DNA from: Orthonyx spaldingii
Taxonomy: Eukaryota; Chordata; Aves; Passeriformes; Orthonychidae
Length of the DNA: 64,000 nucleotides
NCBI GenBank assembly: GCA_013397795.1
Contig: VZTJ01002475.1
Coordinates: 565,403-629,402 of the forward strand
Reading direction: 5' to 3'
Positions 14,683 to 25,809 of this stretch are shown piece after piece; the stretch's first letter is position 1, and the number at the start of each line of letters is the position of its first letter. The position numbers were made by a program, and so were the translations under genes. Below the pieces are notes generated by a model. That model was not told the DNA's origin. It ran no database searches and worked only from the letters and a program-made list of their open reading frames with translations.

Positions 14683-14952
14683 AGAATCACAGAATCACTG
14701 ATGGTTTGGGCTGGAAGGGATTTTGAAGACCATCTCATCCCACCCCCAGCCATGAGCAGGGACACCTTCCACTGTCCCAGGCTGCTCCAAATCCCATCCA
14801 GCCTGGCCTTGGACACTGCCAGGGATCCAGGGGCAGCCACAGCTTCTCTGGGCACCCTGTGCCAGGGCCTCAACACACTCTGAGTAAAGAATTTAATCCC
14901 ACCATCTAATCTAAATCTCTCCTATTTTAGTTTAAAATCATTCCTGTTCACC
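14683..14952 (-). mobile_element. CR1 LINE 3' fragment, reverse orientation
   Basis: It starts with the inverted terminal repeat agaatcacagaatcac, followed by tggtttgggctggaagggat. The block from ccatgagcagggacaccttc through gccagggatccaggggcagc to gggcaccctgtgccagggcc is the reverse complement of the common CR1 tail. The distal end fades near taaaatcattcctgttcac. It is in the same sense as PTPRU. Confidence 0.92.
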
Positions 14953-17900
14953 TTGAAGGTGTCATAGTGCAGCTATTCAGCAGGCAGCATGGACTTTTGG
15001 GAGCTAGGAAACATCATATAATGGGTTTTTCTTCTCAAATTTCTAGGCCAATTAATAAAACAGTTGCAGGGCTTGGTGTAACTATCACCCTGTTGCTCAG
15101 CAGGCTTCTGGTCTTAGATCTCAAGCATCTTTAAAAGGCACAGCTGGACAGGGGTGATGGGGAGGATGTGACCTGAAGCAGGCTCCCAGCACCAGGGGAG
15201 GTATTTACCATGGCAGAAAATTAGCACATCAGAGCAAAGCTGGAAAGCAGAGCAACAGGTTTGAGGGGCTGATTCTATGAGAAAAGTATTCCATCAGCTT
15301 GCAGCTGGAATGGATGCTGGGATAGTATTTGCTTCAAAAAATGAAGCATTCTTCAGTTGGGTAGAGGTGGAAAAGGAGGGCTGCAAAACCTCCACTCCAA
15401 AGTGCAATTCTGGCTGTTTTCTTGTCTCACAGTCTCGGCGTTGAACGGAGAACGAACTTCAAAGTGATCATTCTTTCCTTAACACCGCAACAGCCTCTTT
15501 AATCTCCTCATTCACAGAGGACAAATGCAAACATAATCAACATCAGCTGCTCCCTGGAGTTCAGCCACACGGGCTCGGAAAGCAAATCAGCTCAGCTCCA
15601 GCACTCAGAGCTAAATGCGACGGGAACTTTAAAAATCCCATTCACCTGAATTCCTGACACGAACTCTCGCAGTGCTCTCCATTCAGCACCACTCACACAC
15701 TTCAAAAGCCTTTTGCCATCTCCCAGACTGGAAGCTAAGAAGATTCTGGAGCTGCCTTAATGCCAGTATCCTTAGCCCCATCAGTCAAGTGTTTACAGAG
15801 CTTTTTTTCATTTTTTTCCTCATGAACTTTCAACCTTTTTTACTTTAGGAATAGAAGCTCAACTTGTAAATGCCAACCTCGAAACCAGCAGAGGGGTTTA
15901 ACCTCGCAGAGTCTGTAGTGGTGTGTTAAAATGAGGGGGGAAGAGTGTGTTTGGCACACAGACCTGGAAGTCTCTGAGGACTGAGCACCCACAGAAGAAA
16001 TTGTTCAAGGAAGGCTTAGACCTCACCACAATCCAAGGTGCTTCAGGATGTACAAAGCCAAAGAAAGTTAAGTTCAATAAATCAGGGCAAGGTAAGGAAG
16101 CAAGAAATAATTTTAACTGGTTTATATCTTGCCTTGCAGTTTGTTTAAAAACAATAAAAATAAACTCTGGGCATACATTTCACACATCCTAAGATACCCA
16201 ACCGTGAACTGTGCAGACTCACAAGATGCTGCCAGCAAAAAAATTAAAGCTCAAATCAAGCCAAAGATGACTGGGAATTTATCAGCACCTGGCTCAGGGC
16301 AGAATTTTCCCCTTCTATAGGTGATTTTCAACTTCTTAGTTCAGTGTCCTACAACAAATCCAAGAGTTTTGCCTGTTAGCTGCAGGGATTACTGCATGTC
16401 TGAAAGAGATTCAGTGTCTGAGCTTCTTTAGAGTCTGGTGCTGCAAAATTTTTAGAAGTTCCAATAAGCGCATTGGCTTGGGGAATTTGCAGCTACAGAA
16501 ACAGTTCCCTCCTTTCTCTGGAAATTAATTGGTTTCTCCCACCCAGATGGGATCTGCAGCTCTCACTGTGTTGCAAATACCCCCTTTGTTTTGCAGGTTT
16601 ATTGTTAAAGGCCTCGTACTAACAATCTTCCTTTCTTCCTAAGAAATCTGGTGCATCTTAGCTTGCATCTCACATCAAGTAAAACATTACTTTTTTAGTG
16701 TGGGGGAGTTTTCTCTGCTGCAAAAGAAATACATTTTAATGTGAAAGGGGTATCTCCATCCTGCTGAGGTAACAGCTCATACTCAACAATTCTATCCCAT
16801 AAATGTCCAACTCTGCCTGAACCATACCAGAATCTTCCCCAACATCCATGAGTGGTGACAGATGATACTTCAAGGGACTTTTCTTGAATGAAAAGCAGTT
16901 AACAGCATTGTAACCACAGGGTGGATAAATTAGGAACAGGTTTAGATTCTATTTTTCAGGAGCAGCCCATTAATAACTTCCCTACAATTAAGCAGGCAGA
17001 GGAGAGATGAGCAGAAGAGAGTTAACAATGAACGTGACTCATCTTTTGTGCTAAGTCTTTAAGCTCAGTCATAAGCAAAAAAACCCAAAAAGTGTAATTT
17101 TGAATTGTAATGTCACGTGAGCATCATTAACAATCAACTTCCATGAAAATTTGTACATTAAAAAGGAACAAAGAAGAATGAAAAGCTGCCAAGTTTGTTT
17201 TATAATGGCACATATCTGGTGGTCATGCACTGCAAGAACACTCCCAGGTAGCAAAGGCACTGGGGTGTGTTCTTGGCATTTTATGTTCTTTTCTGAGCAT
17301 CAACTGTCCTGAGTTAATCTCTGTGCAGTTGCCTTAAACCTCCTTAATAAATCTAACCAGAAACTAAAAGGTTTGCATGTATATCATGTATTTAGTCAAG
17401 ACCCTCAGTGGTGTGACAGGAAAACCTTTATCATTCCCCAGGTTGTCAGAAACAAGGTCAAGTTTAAACCAATGCTCCCTGCTCATCCTACACAGGAACA
17501 AAAAAGCTGCTGAAGAGAGAAATTAAAAAGTGGGAAAAACATAAGCTGAACAGAGAATACACCATTAGTTTATGAACTTGCCTTGTATCCCTTGTAACTT
17601 TGTATTCCTCCTGAATATCTTCATTTATAACCCCGTTGATTAACATAAACAAGAGAAACAAGGAAAGCGTGTTCTGGACCATTACTGCAAGTCTGGGTGG
17701 CACTGGATGCAATGCTGGAAACTGGATCCTTCAGATAAACTGCACATTAATCACTTCTCAAGGAAATGGCTTCACTTCCCAGCCCTACTTTGGAAGTTAA
17801 ACATAAGGAGAGGGAAATATTTCCCTTTGAGAGGACTCACGTTTCACACTACTGAAAATCTGCAATACAGCTTTGTCTTCCATCTCCTTCATTCGCTCCA

Positions 17901-18380
17901 CAGATATTAATTTGGATGGAAAGAAGAGAAATTGGAGTTGCAGCTCTTGGTGAGTGTTTGTAATCTCTTTGCCTCCCCTTTTCTCACCACACACCCACCC
18001 CAAGGATTAAAACTGAGTTAAAGCAACTGCTACCGAAGTGCTCTGAATTAAACAGAGCAGTGACAAGTTCAGGTAATTACCAGCCAACACCAAGGAAGGG
18101 AGTGCTACGTTCCCTACACCACTGTGACTGCAAAGAAATAAAGGACGAAGGGGATTTTTCAGATCCTCTATTAATGACAGAGCCATTCTCCCTCGTTCAG
18201 ATATTTCACAGGCAGCATAACCCTCACAAACATTCTGGATGCGCCCTCCCACTCAGTGCTGGTGCAGTGCTCAAAGGAGCAACATCATTATGTGTTCTAT
18301 CAAATCTGTGCTCAGCTCCTCACAGCACCACGTGGACCTTCTGAACACCGGCTGTACCCGTGTAATCTGGGAAAAAAATA

Positions 18381-18395
18381 GAGAGAGAGAGAGAG
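18381..18395. repeat. Short GA microsatellite
   Basis: This is an uninterrupted gagaga run of 15 bases in intron 6, embedded in otherwise unique sequence. Confidence 0.9.
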
Positions 18396-21300
18396 CAGGG
18401 AGCCTGAGGGAACCCTCATTATCAGTGTCCTGACAGTGCTGGGAGCACCAGCCAGGGACTGACTCCCGCTCACACGGTGATAACTTTGAGGGCCTTGATT
18501 AATGTGCACAACTCAGGCAGATGAATTCAAACATGCCCAGAAACTTCTGTAATCTGGATGGACCTGATAAATTCAGATAGGAGCTTTCACACCTTCCAGC
18601 TACTTCTTAATGCACATGGGAAAATACTTTTTTAAGAGTAAAATCTGAACCACAGCTAAGCTTGTCTCCCAAATGGTTCTAAGGGACAGAAGGGACATGG
18701 TCTTCCAGCCCCCTGATGGCAAAAGAGGACGGTGGCAATACAGAATCCACTTCTCATATCAATAGCCCATCTCCTGGGTGAAGTGAGGGGAGTTGAGCAT
18801 CACCAGCAGGGGTTATATTACCCCATGCTGGCAAGGATGTTTTGTCTGTTTTAATGAGCACATTTGGCAGGAGTATCTCAGGGTCCAGAACCATCTGTGC
18901 ATCAGGCATGAAAATATTAAAAAAAAAAAATAAACAAACTAATACCCAAAGACTTTAAAGGGTATTTTTCATATTCATCACATCTCTCCATAAATGTTCT
19001 GTAAGAAGTGAAAAAAAAACTTTGGAGTTGGCGAGTGTCCCATATAATTACATGGAAAACAATTATCATTTCATCCCAGGAACACATTCCAGATCATGTG
19101 TTACACACACATCACACACTGCCATACCCACACTCAACTTCTTGTTTTCAAGGAAATCAGTGGAAAGCCTGGTCTGATATTTCTAAAACCAGCTCCAGCC
19201 CAAGATCAGGCTCAGCTGAAAAACAGAGATGTTTTCATTTTGACTTTTAAGCTCCAGAAAGTTCTTTCTCCCAATAGGACTTCCTGCTGTTGAATAATTA
19301 ACTGAAAACTATTCTGGAGTCAGCTCCAGTAATAAATACTGAGACAGCCAAAGCACCTGTAGAGCTTTTCCTTGATGAGTCTGTCTTAGAATTGTAAATC
19401 TGAAATTTTCACAGATCATTTCATACTGGAGAAGTTTCCCTATAAAGATTTATTTAAATAGCTGATTATTTATCATGTTTTTCACACTCATCTCAACTCC
19501 AACAACTTGACAGGGTTTTTTTGATTCAGTTCATTGTTTAGTGCTTGTGGCTACGTTGTTTTCCTTTGTTTTGTGGTTTGGGTGGGGGTTTTTTGTAAAT
19601 TGCAGTGCCTGCTCAGATCACTCGAGCAGTTTTCAGTGTGTACCTGGTGAGTTAATAAACAGATGGTGGAATTACAGTGACAAGCATCACACCAGAAAAG
19701 ACCCAGAGAGAGAACAGTAAACAACTCTGGCAGGGAACCCACCTCTCCCTCTGGTGTCACTCAAGGCATCAGCTCCTCGTGTGGCTGATAAAAGCCTGCT
19801 AAAAGCGAGCTGTCCCAAAAATCACAGCCATGACAGAAAGCCACTCAGGTAAGAGACAGGTTATTTTTTCAACCAAACACTTTGAAAATCAACTAAGACA
19901 AAGCTGAAGAGAACTACAACACACCCTTAGAGGTCTGTAGAGAGGCTCAACGGGCTCCTCCCACCCCTGCAGAAGCAGAACAGACCCTAAGGAATTGCCA
20001 GGAGCCTTAAAAGAATGTTAAGGTAGCAACAGGTAGCAGCAAAATAATTTTGAGAGACTTCTGGAGAGTGAAAATCTCAGAAAAACTGGCTCATGGAAAA
20101 CAGGTTATGGATGCTGTAATATTCCATCTTTATCACTCTGCACGGATTCCCATCATATATTGAGTAATCAATTTGAGTATCCAAAGTATCTGAAAGGGAT
20201 CAGGGAAAAAAAAAACCCCAAATGCAAACAGTCCTCTATACACCCCCACAGAGTTCAAAATGTTATCCACAGCCTTACCTAATGTGACAAGTGCCCTGGA
20301 AGGACACCAGCATTAATAGACACCTTAAAAGATAAGATTCCAGCCCATTTCCACAGTATTTTAAACAATCTTTACACAAGCAAAGCCTACAGTTTGCTCA
20401 GAACACGAGTAACTGCCACGCAGCTTTTACTTAAAAGAAAATTACAGGCAAGAAATGTTCCATTCAGGTGTGAGCAGTGTAGCAAGACAGAGAATCTCTG
20501 AGGTTTTGGTTTTTTTTTAAACTGCCCTGTACAAAATTGTATTAAATTACTATTTGTGCCACAGTGAGAGGTAAGAAAGAGAGAAGAGCTATTTCCACTG
20601 GAGCACCAAAGGATGGCAAGGGGTGCAGATGGAAATGACAGGGTTCTCTGGCCTGCCTGTTATCATTGGAGAGTGCAGAGGAGAACAAATGTATTGTCAT
20701 TTATACAAGCCAGGAGACAGAGCAGCATTAGCACATCCAGCAAACAGCTGCCTGCAGAACAGCATTGTCCCAGTATTACAAATGTATCTCCTGCCACTAA
20801 ACATTCCGTAATAATTTGGCACTAATACAGTTATGTTCTTTTGTATAAGATTGCCAGTAATTACTTTACAATATTTTATTAGTGAAGGTGTCCCCAGACA
20901 AGCAAGGTGGCGTGTGTTTCATTTCATTCACCATTTCATTTGCTGAAACAGGTATTCACTGTGCAATTTAGGATATAAAAGTGTGTGCCTTTCAAAGCAA
21001 AATCTTTGTTTTGATATCCACCAAACTTTTTCATTCAATATTGAGAAATGTAAAGTACTTTCTGTTCTAAATACTCCAATAAAACTTCTTATGCATAGGG
21101 AAGCAAACAGATCTTTCAATTAAAAAGATACACAGACACACTTTTAAATCTTAATCTTTGCTGCAGAAACACCCTTTGAATTTATGTTCATCTGATCAAA
21201 AGAAGACACATGAGAAGCAGAGATTCAGTTTGGATTTAGCAGGTTTAGGAGCAGGACTATCAATTGAGCAAAACCTCAATTACAGACTAATTGAATGTAT

Positions 21301-22752
21301 GCTCAAGGACATTATTACAATTCAATAATCATCTCTTCAGAATGAAACAATTCCAATTTGCTTTCATTTCAGCCTGTGCACATGCATTACAAATTTGCTA
21401 TTATTCACACTACAATTAGTCAGGCTGGTTGGAAGTCCCAGAGTGTCACAGGGTGGCACCAAACTGACCTCAAATGAGCCACTTGACCTCACCTGCTTCC
21501 TGATCAGGGATGAGGAGCAGGACTGCACCTTCCCACAACAGTATCATTCCCTTAGAGTTTCTTTCAGGTGGATGCATCTTTCTGAGCAATCCAGCAATGA
21601 ATCCCTCAGCATTTCTCCTGGTGGACATCCAGCCATTCATGGTTTTAATTTATTCTCCCATTTTTTCCCTACTTGTATCAACAAACATGAAGTTCCAGGC
21701 ACCTAACTCAGCTTGGAATGCTCTGATACCTGGCTGCTCTGGAAGGCTGCCTTCCCTGTGTTTAGCTGTGATACAATCCCAGGTATGCCACTCCTGGCAA
21801 CTCAATTCCCTTTTAATCATTAATTAATTCCTCCAGATCTGAACAAGATACAAGATCACCGAGTGGGAATTACAAGCACTTGGCATCCAGCACAAGCATT
21901 CTCTTCATGATTTGTGTCATCTGAACATCTGCACAACGCTCCCAGGCACTATAAAGGCATCTGATCACCAAATGACAGAATCAGTTGGCAGAAAGCAGCA
22001 CAGTGGACAACTTGATCTCATTTTTGCAGCTGCCCTCCGTTAAAAAAAAAGTGAAATATTTAGATCAATGAAATTATACCCTGTGAGCAGACATTTCTCT
22101 CACCCCAAACACAGAGTACCTCAGGAACAACTCAGCCACCTTCTGAACTCACCACCCAAGAGCCAGTGAGCATTCCTGTGGTGCAGCTCAAGGTAAGTTT
22201 AAAAAATAAACAAAAACCCAACCTAGGGAACAGCCCTTCACCACACGCCTCATGGAGGTGAGATTAAGACACCTTGCATGTTTCAGGCTCTTGAATCACA
22301 ATAATTAACATGGCTAAAATCCAAACTCCCTTCAAGAGCTACTGCTTCTCCTCTGGACTTCAGGACGTCAGCAGAATCAATCCCAGCTTTTCCTGCCAGC
22401 AGCCCTGAGCAGTCTCTCCTGACATGCAGTGCTCCATCACAAGGTTATTTCTGCCTGATAAAACACTGGAAAGGAAAGCAGGTGAGGCTGACTGACAGCC
22501 AAACTGTTCAGCTGACAACAGTAGAAATCTCCCCAGCCACCACATTTCACTACAAAAGCTTACAAAGAGGGCCATGTCCAAAGTTTAAACCCAAACACTC
22601 AAGATACCGACTTAAATCCACATCACTTTTACCCTTTTCCCTTATTTTAACACGAATAAAAGACAATCCAACAAAACGCCAATTTTTATACACAGCAGTG
22701 TTCCAGGAGGGAACCCTCCTGTTGCATCCATGTGCTGGTTTGAGGCTCGTAC

Positions 22753-22927
22753 CTTTCACAATTAACTCGGCGTAATTGGAGACGCCGGAGCCGCCGTCGG
22801 AGCGGATGACACAGCGGTACTTGCTGATGCTGCGCTGGGACGTGTCGGCCACGCTGACCGTGGCAGAGAAACGCCGGTGGTTGACCACTCGAGTGACCAT
22901 CAGGGCTGTGTCCCTTCCATTCCACTG
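22753..22927 (-). CDS. PTPRU: PTPRU exon 6 (Ig domain, second half)
   Basis: This 175 nt coding exon finishes the Ig domain. Read on the minus strand, the acceptor is ctctgcctctgcag before CAGTGGAATG and the donor is GTGAAAG before gtacga. It holds 58 codons plus one base, so it leaves in phase 1, the usual phase before fibronectin III exons. Visible peptides include QWNGRDTALMVTRVVNHRRF, then SKYRCVIRSDGG and SGVSNYAELIVK. The YRC motif supplies the second Ig Cys and pairs with FQC of exon 5. The exon is rich in CpG (several CGCCGG/GCCGTCGG-type stretches), which is typical of an avian exon in a GC-tending gene and unlike the AT-rich intron. The next expected peptide, the start of the first fibronectin III repeat, is not seen in the remaining 22.7 kb. 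Confidence 0.95.
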
Positions 22928-23152
22928 CTGCAGAGGCAGAGAAAAATAATTCCACACAGAAGACAGGCAGGCGGTGCATTTGTGTATCCATGTGTGATTC
23001 ACTCCTCGGGGTGCTAAACGTCAGTCAGACCCCTGTGTTCATTGCTGGGAGAGGTTTTGTACAAGCACAGATTGTCAAGAGAAGACCTCAGCCATTCCCT
23101 TGGGAAATCCTCAGGGCTATGTGAGCTGGGCCTTAAATATTCTTACACACAG

Positions 23153-23345
23153 GTGAGGGTGGGGAGGCCCTGGCACAGGGTGCCCAGAGAAGCTGTGGCT
23201 GCCCCTGGATCCCTGGAAGTGTCCAAGGCCAGGCTGGATGGGGCTTGGAGCAACCTGGGACAGTGGAAGGTGCCCCTGCCAATGGCAGAGGTGGGACTGG
23301 ATGGGCTTCAAGGTCCCTTCCCACCCAAACCTGTGATTTTATGAT
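23153..23345 (+). mobile_element. CR1 LINE 3' fragment
   Basis: It runs from gtgagggtggggaggccctg through gcccagagaagctgtggctg and ggcttggagcaacctgggac to caaggtcccttcccacccaa and a tgtgattttatgat tail. It is antisense to PTPRU and lies in intron 5, about 225 bp from exon 6. Confidence 0.95.
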
Positions 23346-23410
23346 ATATTTATGTTTGCACTTCTATTTAATATTTGAGATCTATTTGGGATTTGGTGTG
23401 TTCTAAGGAT

Positions 23411-23828
23411 ACAAAGAAGGTGAAGGGTCTAGAAGGGAACCCACATGAGGAGCAGCTGAGGACACTTGGCTTGGTCAGAGTAGGAAGGAGGAGACTGAGC
23501 TCAGACCTTTCACCAGGGGTTGCAGCTCTTCCCGAGGGGCAGCTCTGATCTCTGCTCCCTGTGACAGGGACAGGAACCTGGGAATGGCTGGAGCTGTGCC
23601 AGGGGTGTTCAGGGGGGAGATCAGGAAAGGTTCTTCCCCCAGAGGGTGCTGGGCACTGCCCAGGCTCCCCAGGGAATGGTCCCGGCCCCGAGGCTGCCAG
23701 AGCTCCAGGAGCGTTTGGACAGCGCTGCCAGGGATGCACAGGGTGGGGGTGTTGGGGGCTCTCTGCAGGGCCGGGGGTGGGACTGGATGATCTTGTGGGT
23801 CCCTCCCAGCTCAGGACATTCTCTGAGA
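23411..23828 (+). mobile_element. CR1 LINE 3' fragment, longer copy of a second subfamily
   Basis: Visible landmarks are ggttgcagctcttcccgagg, gagatcaggaaaggttcttc, tgctgggcactgcccaggct, gagctccaggagcgtttgga and ggactggatgatcttgtggg, ending tcaggacattctctg. It is the same type as the inverted copy at 6389-6560. It follows the previous CR1 by only about 65 bp and is unusually GC-rich, with a run of six G-tracts near its 3' end. Confidence 0.93.
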
Positions 23829-25693
23829 TGAGCTCCTGCAAAGGCTGCAGAGTGGCAGCTCTGACCATGCAGTTCCATGCAGTGTAATTTGAGGCCCAGC
23901 CTGCATGTGAAAACACAGCAGCTGAAGGCTTTGTGTTCACCTGGGAAAACACTACAAATGAACAGATTCTGTAAATTTGGCCTTTTCAGATGCAAAACTC
24001 AGATTCTGGAGCAATTTAAATAAATTGGTTGGATGAGCAGACATCCTTGTCTATCCAGCATTTCCCAGTAAACCTCTCTACCAATGCCAGACCACATTTT
24101 TTCCAACTGGAAAAGGGACAGATGAAGAATTAGCCAGAAATTGTTCTCCACAGTATAAACACCTCAACTTGCTCATTTGTCCAGTTGATTAGGAATTTCA
24201 AAGGAAAGCACATTGCTGTTTTGCCAGTTTCCAGTAAACAGTTTTTAGGGGTGTTTCCAAGGCTATTTTCATTAAATGTTGCAGTTTTAGAGGATTGAAA
24301 GCAGGTTTCCATTAACAAGAGCAATTATTTCCTCCCCAAACCCTGCTTCTCACAGGGAACGGTTCATACTGCTGCAGGTCAGAATTGTTTTCACAGACAT
24401 CTAATTGTAACTGTGGAAAGATTTTAATAAAAGTACCCAAAATAAACAGAATAAGTCAAAAATATATCTCAGTGGATGCTAGACATACACCATAGATAAA
24501 TAAATTTCAGCTAAAAATGTAATTTTAAGGAGAACAGCTGTTATAATAGCATAGGTATTGACTATAAAATCATTTTTATATAATGCCAACTACATTTCTC
24601 ACCAACTTAAGCCTTTTTCCCAGTACTAATTTTAATTGTTGTGATTAGGTAAACCAGTTCCTAGATTTAAACTGGATTTGAAAATGTTGTTTTAAAATTT
24701 TATTAAAATGTCTGAAGTCAATTATAAAATTTGATAAAACCTGTTAATTTTTTGACTACAAAGGCCCTTCCTGTCTGCCTCAGGTGTCACAGCTATGGGG
24801 TGATCAAAACCTCAGTCATATCAGTCCAAGTTGAGAATAAAAACTACTGACTGGCTTTAGAGTTCTCCAAGTTTATGTTGGCCCTACAAGATCCTCTTGA
24901 CTTGTTTGGAAGTTAAACATTTAAGAACTCATCGATTTTAAAAGCTTCTGGAATGGTAATGCTGGGAGTCCACATATCAGAGAAGTTCGAGGGGCAGGAG
25001 AAATTATTTTGTCCTTCACTGAGAAACACATCCCTCGTGTTGATGTTGGGGTTGATGTCTGTTCCATCACTAGCTTTAACACTGAAAATGAGTTCTCAAG
25101 GTTTTTGCTGCACCCACCTGAAGAGCAGCACCCAGACAAGTCCAATCAGTAGGTTGCAAATAAGAAATTCAGAGAGGGAATGTTTTGGTCTTTTAGCGAG
25201 TGACTAAAAGGAACCAGACCAAATCTGCAATCAACGCACCCAAGGGAAGCTGGGAGCAAGAGGAACTGGGTACAAACTGGGATTGCCTATTTTAGCCACC
25301 CAGATTCGTCATCTCAGACCTCTGAGATTTCCTTCTTAATAATTGTCACTGACTCTGGGCTGAGAACATTTTTGGAGGTTGAAAGAAAAGCAGACGGCAC
25401 AATAGAGCAAAAGAGAACTGTTCCACTTCCTCTCTCTTCTGCTTTATGGCTGAGCGTTTCCAGGTACACCGGCATTGGCTTGAAACCAGAATTTTGCTGT
25501 CACAGGCCATTTTTGCCATTTTCTGTATCCCAATTCCATGCTTGGTCACCTTAAACTTTCACCTAGAAACAATTTAAGGCAGTTCCTCAAAGGATCTCGA
25601 TGAAAAGATTTTTGCCTCGCCACCAACCTTTCTCTACCTATTTATTTCACTTGCAAAAGCAAACAAAACCCCAAATCAAACAAGAAGCCTTAC

Positions 25694-25809
25694 CTGGAGC
25701 CAGAGCTTGTCGTGCTGGGACCACTTCCCGCCGGCGATGCACTGGAACGTCGCGTTCTGCCCCACGTTCACCTCCACGTTCTGCAGCCGCAGGAAATGGG
25801 GGGCTTTTC
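25694..25809 (-). CDS. PTPRU: PTPRU exon 5 (Ig domain, first half)
   Basis: This 116 nt coding exon starts the immunoglobulin-like domain that directly follows the MAM domain. Read on the minus strand, the acceptor is cttttgtcag before GAAAAGCC and the donor is CTCCAG before gtaagg. Two bases complete the Arg codon from exon 4, then 38 codons run to phase 0. Visible peptides are KAPHFLRLQNVEVNVGQNAT and FQCIAGGKWSQHDKLWLQ. The FQC Cys is the B-strand half of the Ig disulfide, the LWL Trp is the core Ig tryptophan, and NAT is a glycosylation sequon. GGKWSQHDKLWLQ separates PTPRU from PTPRK and PTPRT, which I recall as TGRDAVHNKLWLQ and IGRTVAGDRLWLQ. The exon is CpG-rich compared with the flanking intron. 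The partner Cys lies in exon 6. Confidence 0.95.

Larger units (their letters stand above)
1..22752 (-). other. PTPRU: PTPRU intron 6 (partial, reaches window edge)
   Basis: This is the intron that begins at the exon 6 donor (gtacga on the minus strand) and runs past position 1. I looked on both strands for fibronectin III coding sequence with the phase 1 entry left by exon 6 and found none. The sequence is AT-rich and frequently interrupted by stops. Its recognisable contents are four CR1 fragments (near 2.7, 6.4, 9.0 and 14.8 kb), a minisatellite at 1431-1655 and short simple repeats. The rest I can only call unique intronic DNA. Confidence 0.75.
22928..25693 (-). other. PTPRU: PTPRU intron 5 (splits the Ig domain)
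   Basis: This 2,766 bp phase 0 intron divides the Ig domain between its two cysteines. It has a GT donor next to exon 5 and a strong pyrimidine tract plus CAG acceptor next to exon 6. It holds two adjacent CR1 3' fragments (23153-23345 and 23411-23828), both opposite in orientation to the gene. The remaining sequence from about 23.85 to 25.6 kb shows nothing recognisable. Confidence 0.9.

Noticed and set aside
18667..18735. Possible very old reverse-strand CR1 tail
   Set aside because: A faint likeness (agaagggacatggtcttcca, gccccctgatggc) to a reverse CR1 end is present, but the divergence is too high to separate it from chance by eye.
23368..23952. 194-codon open frame on the minus strand, the longest in the window
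   Set aside because: Most of it is the reverse complement of a GC-rich CR1 tail; the protein has the low-complexity Pro/Ser/Gly look of non-coding CR1 sequence.
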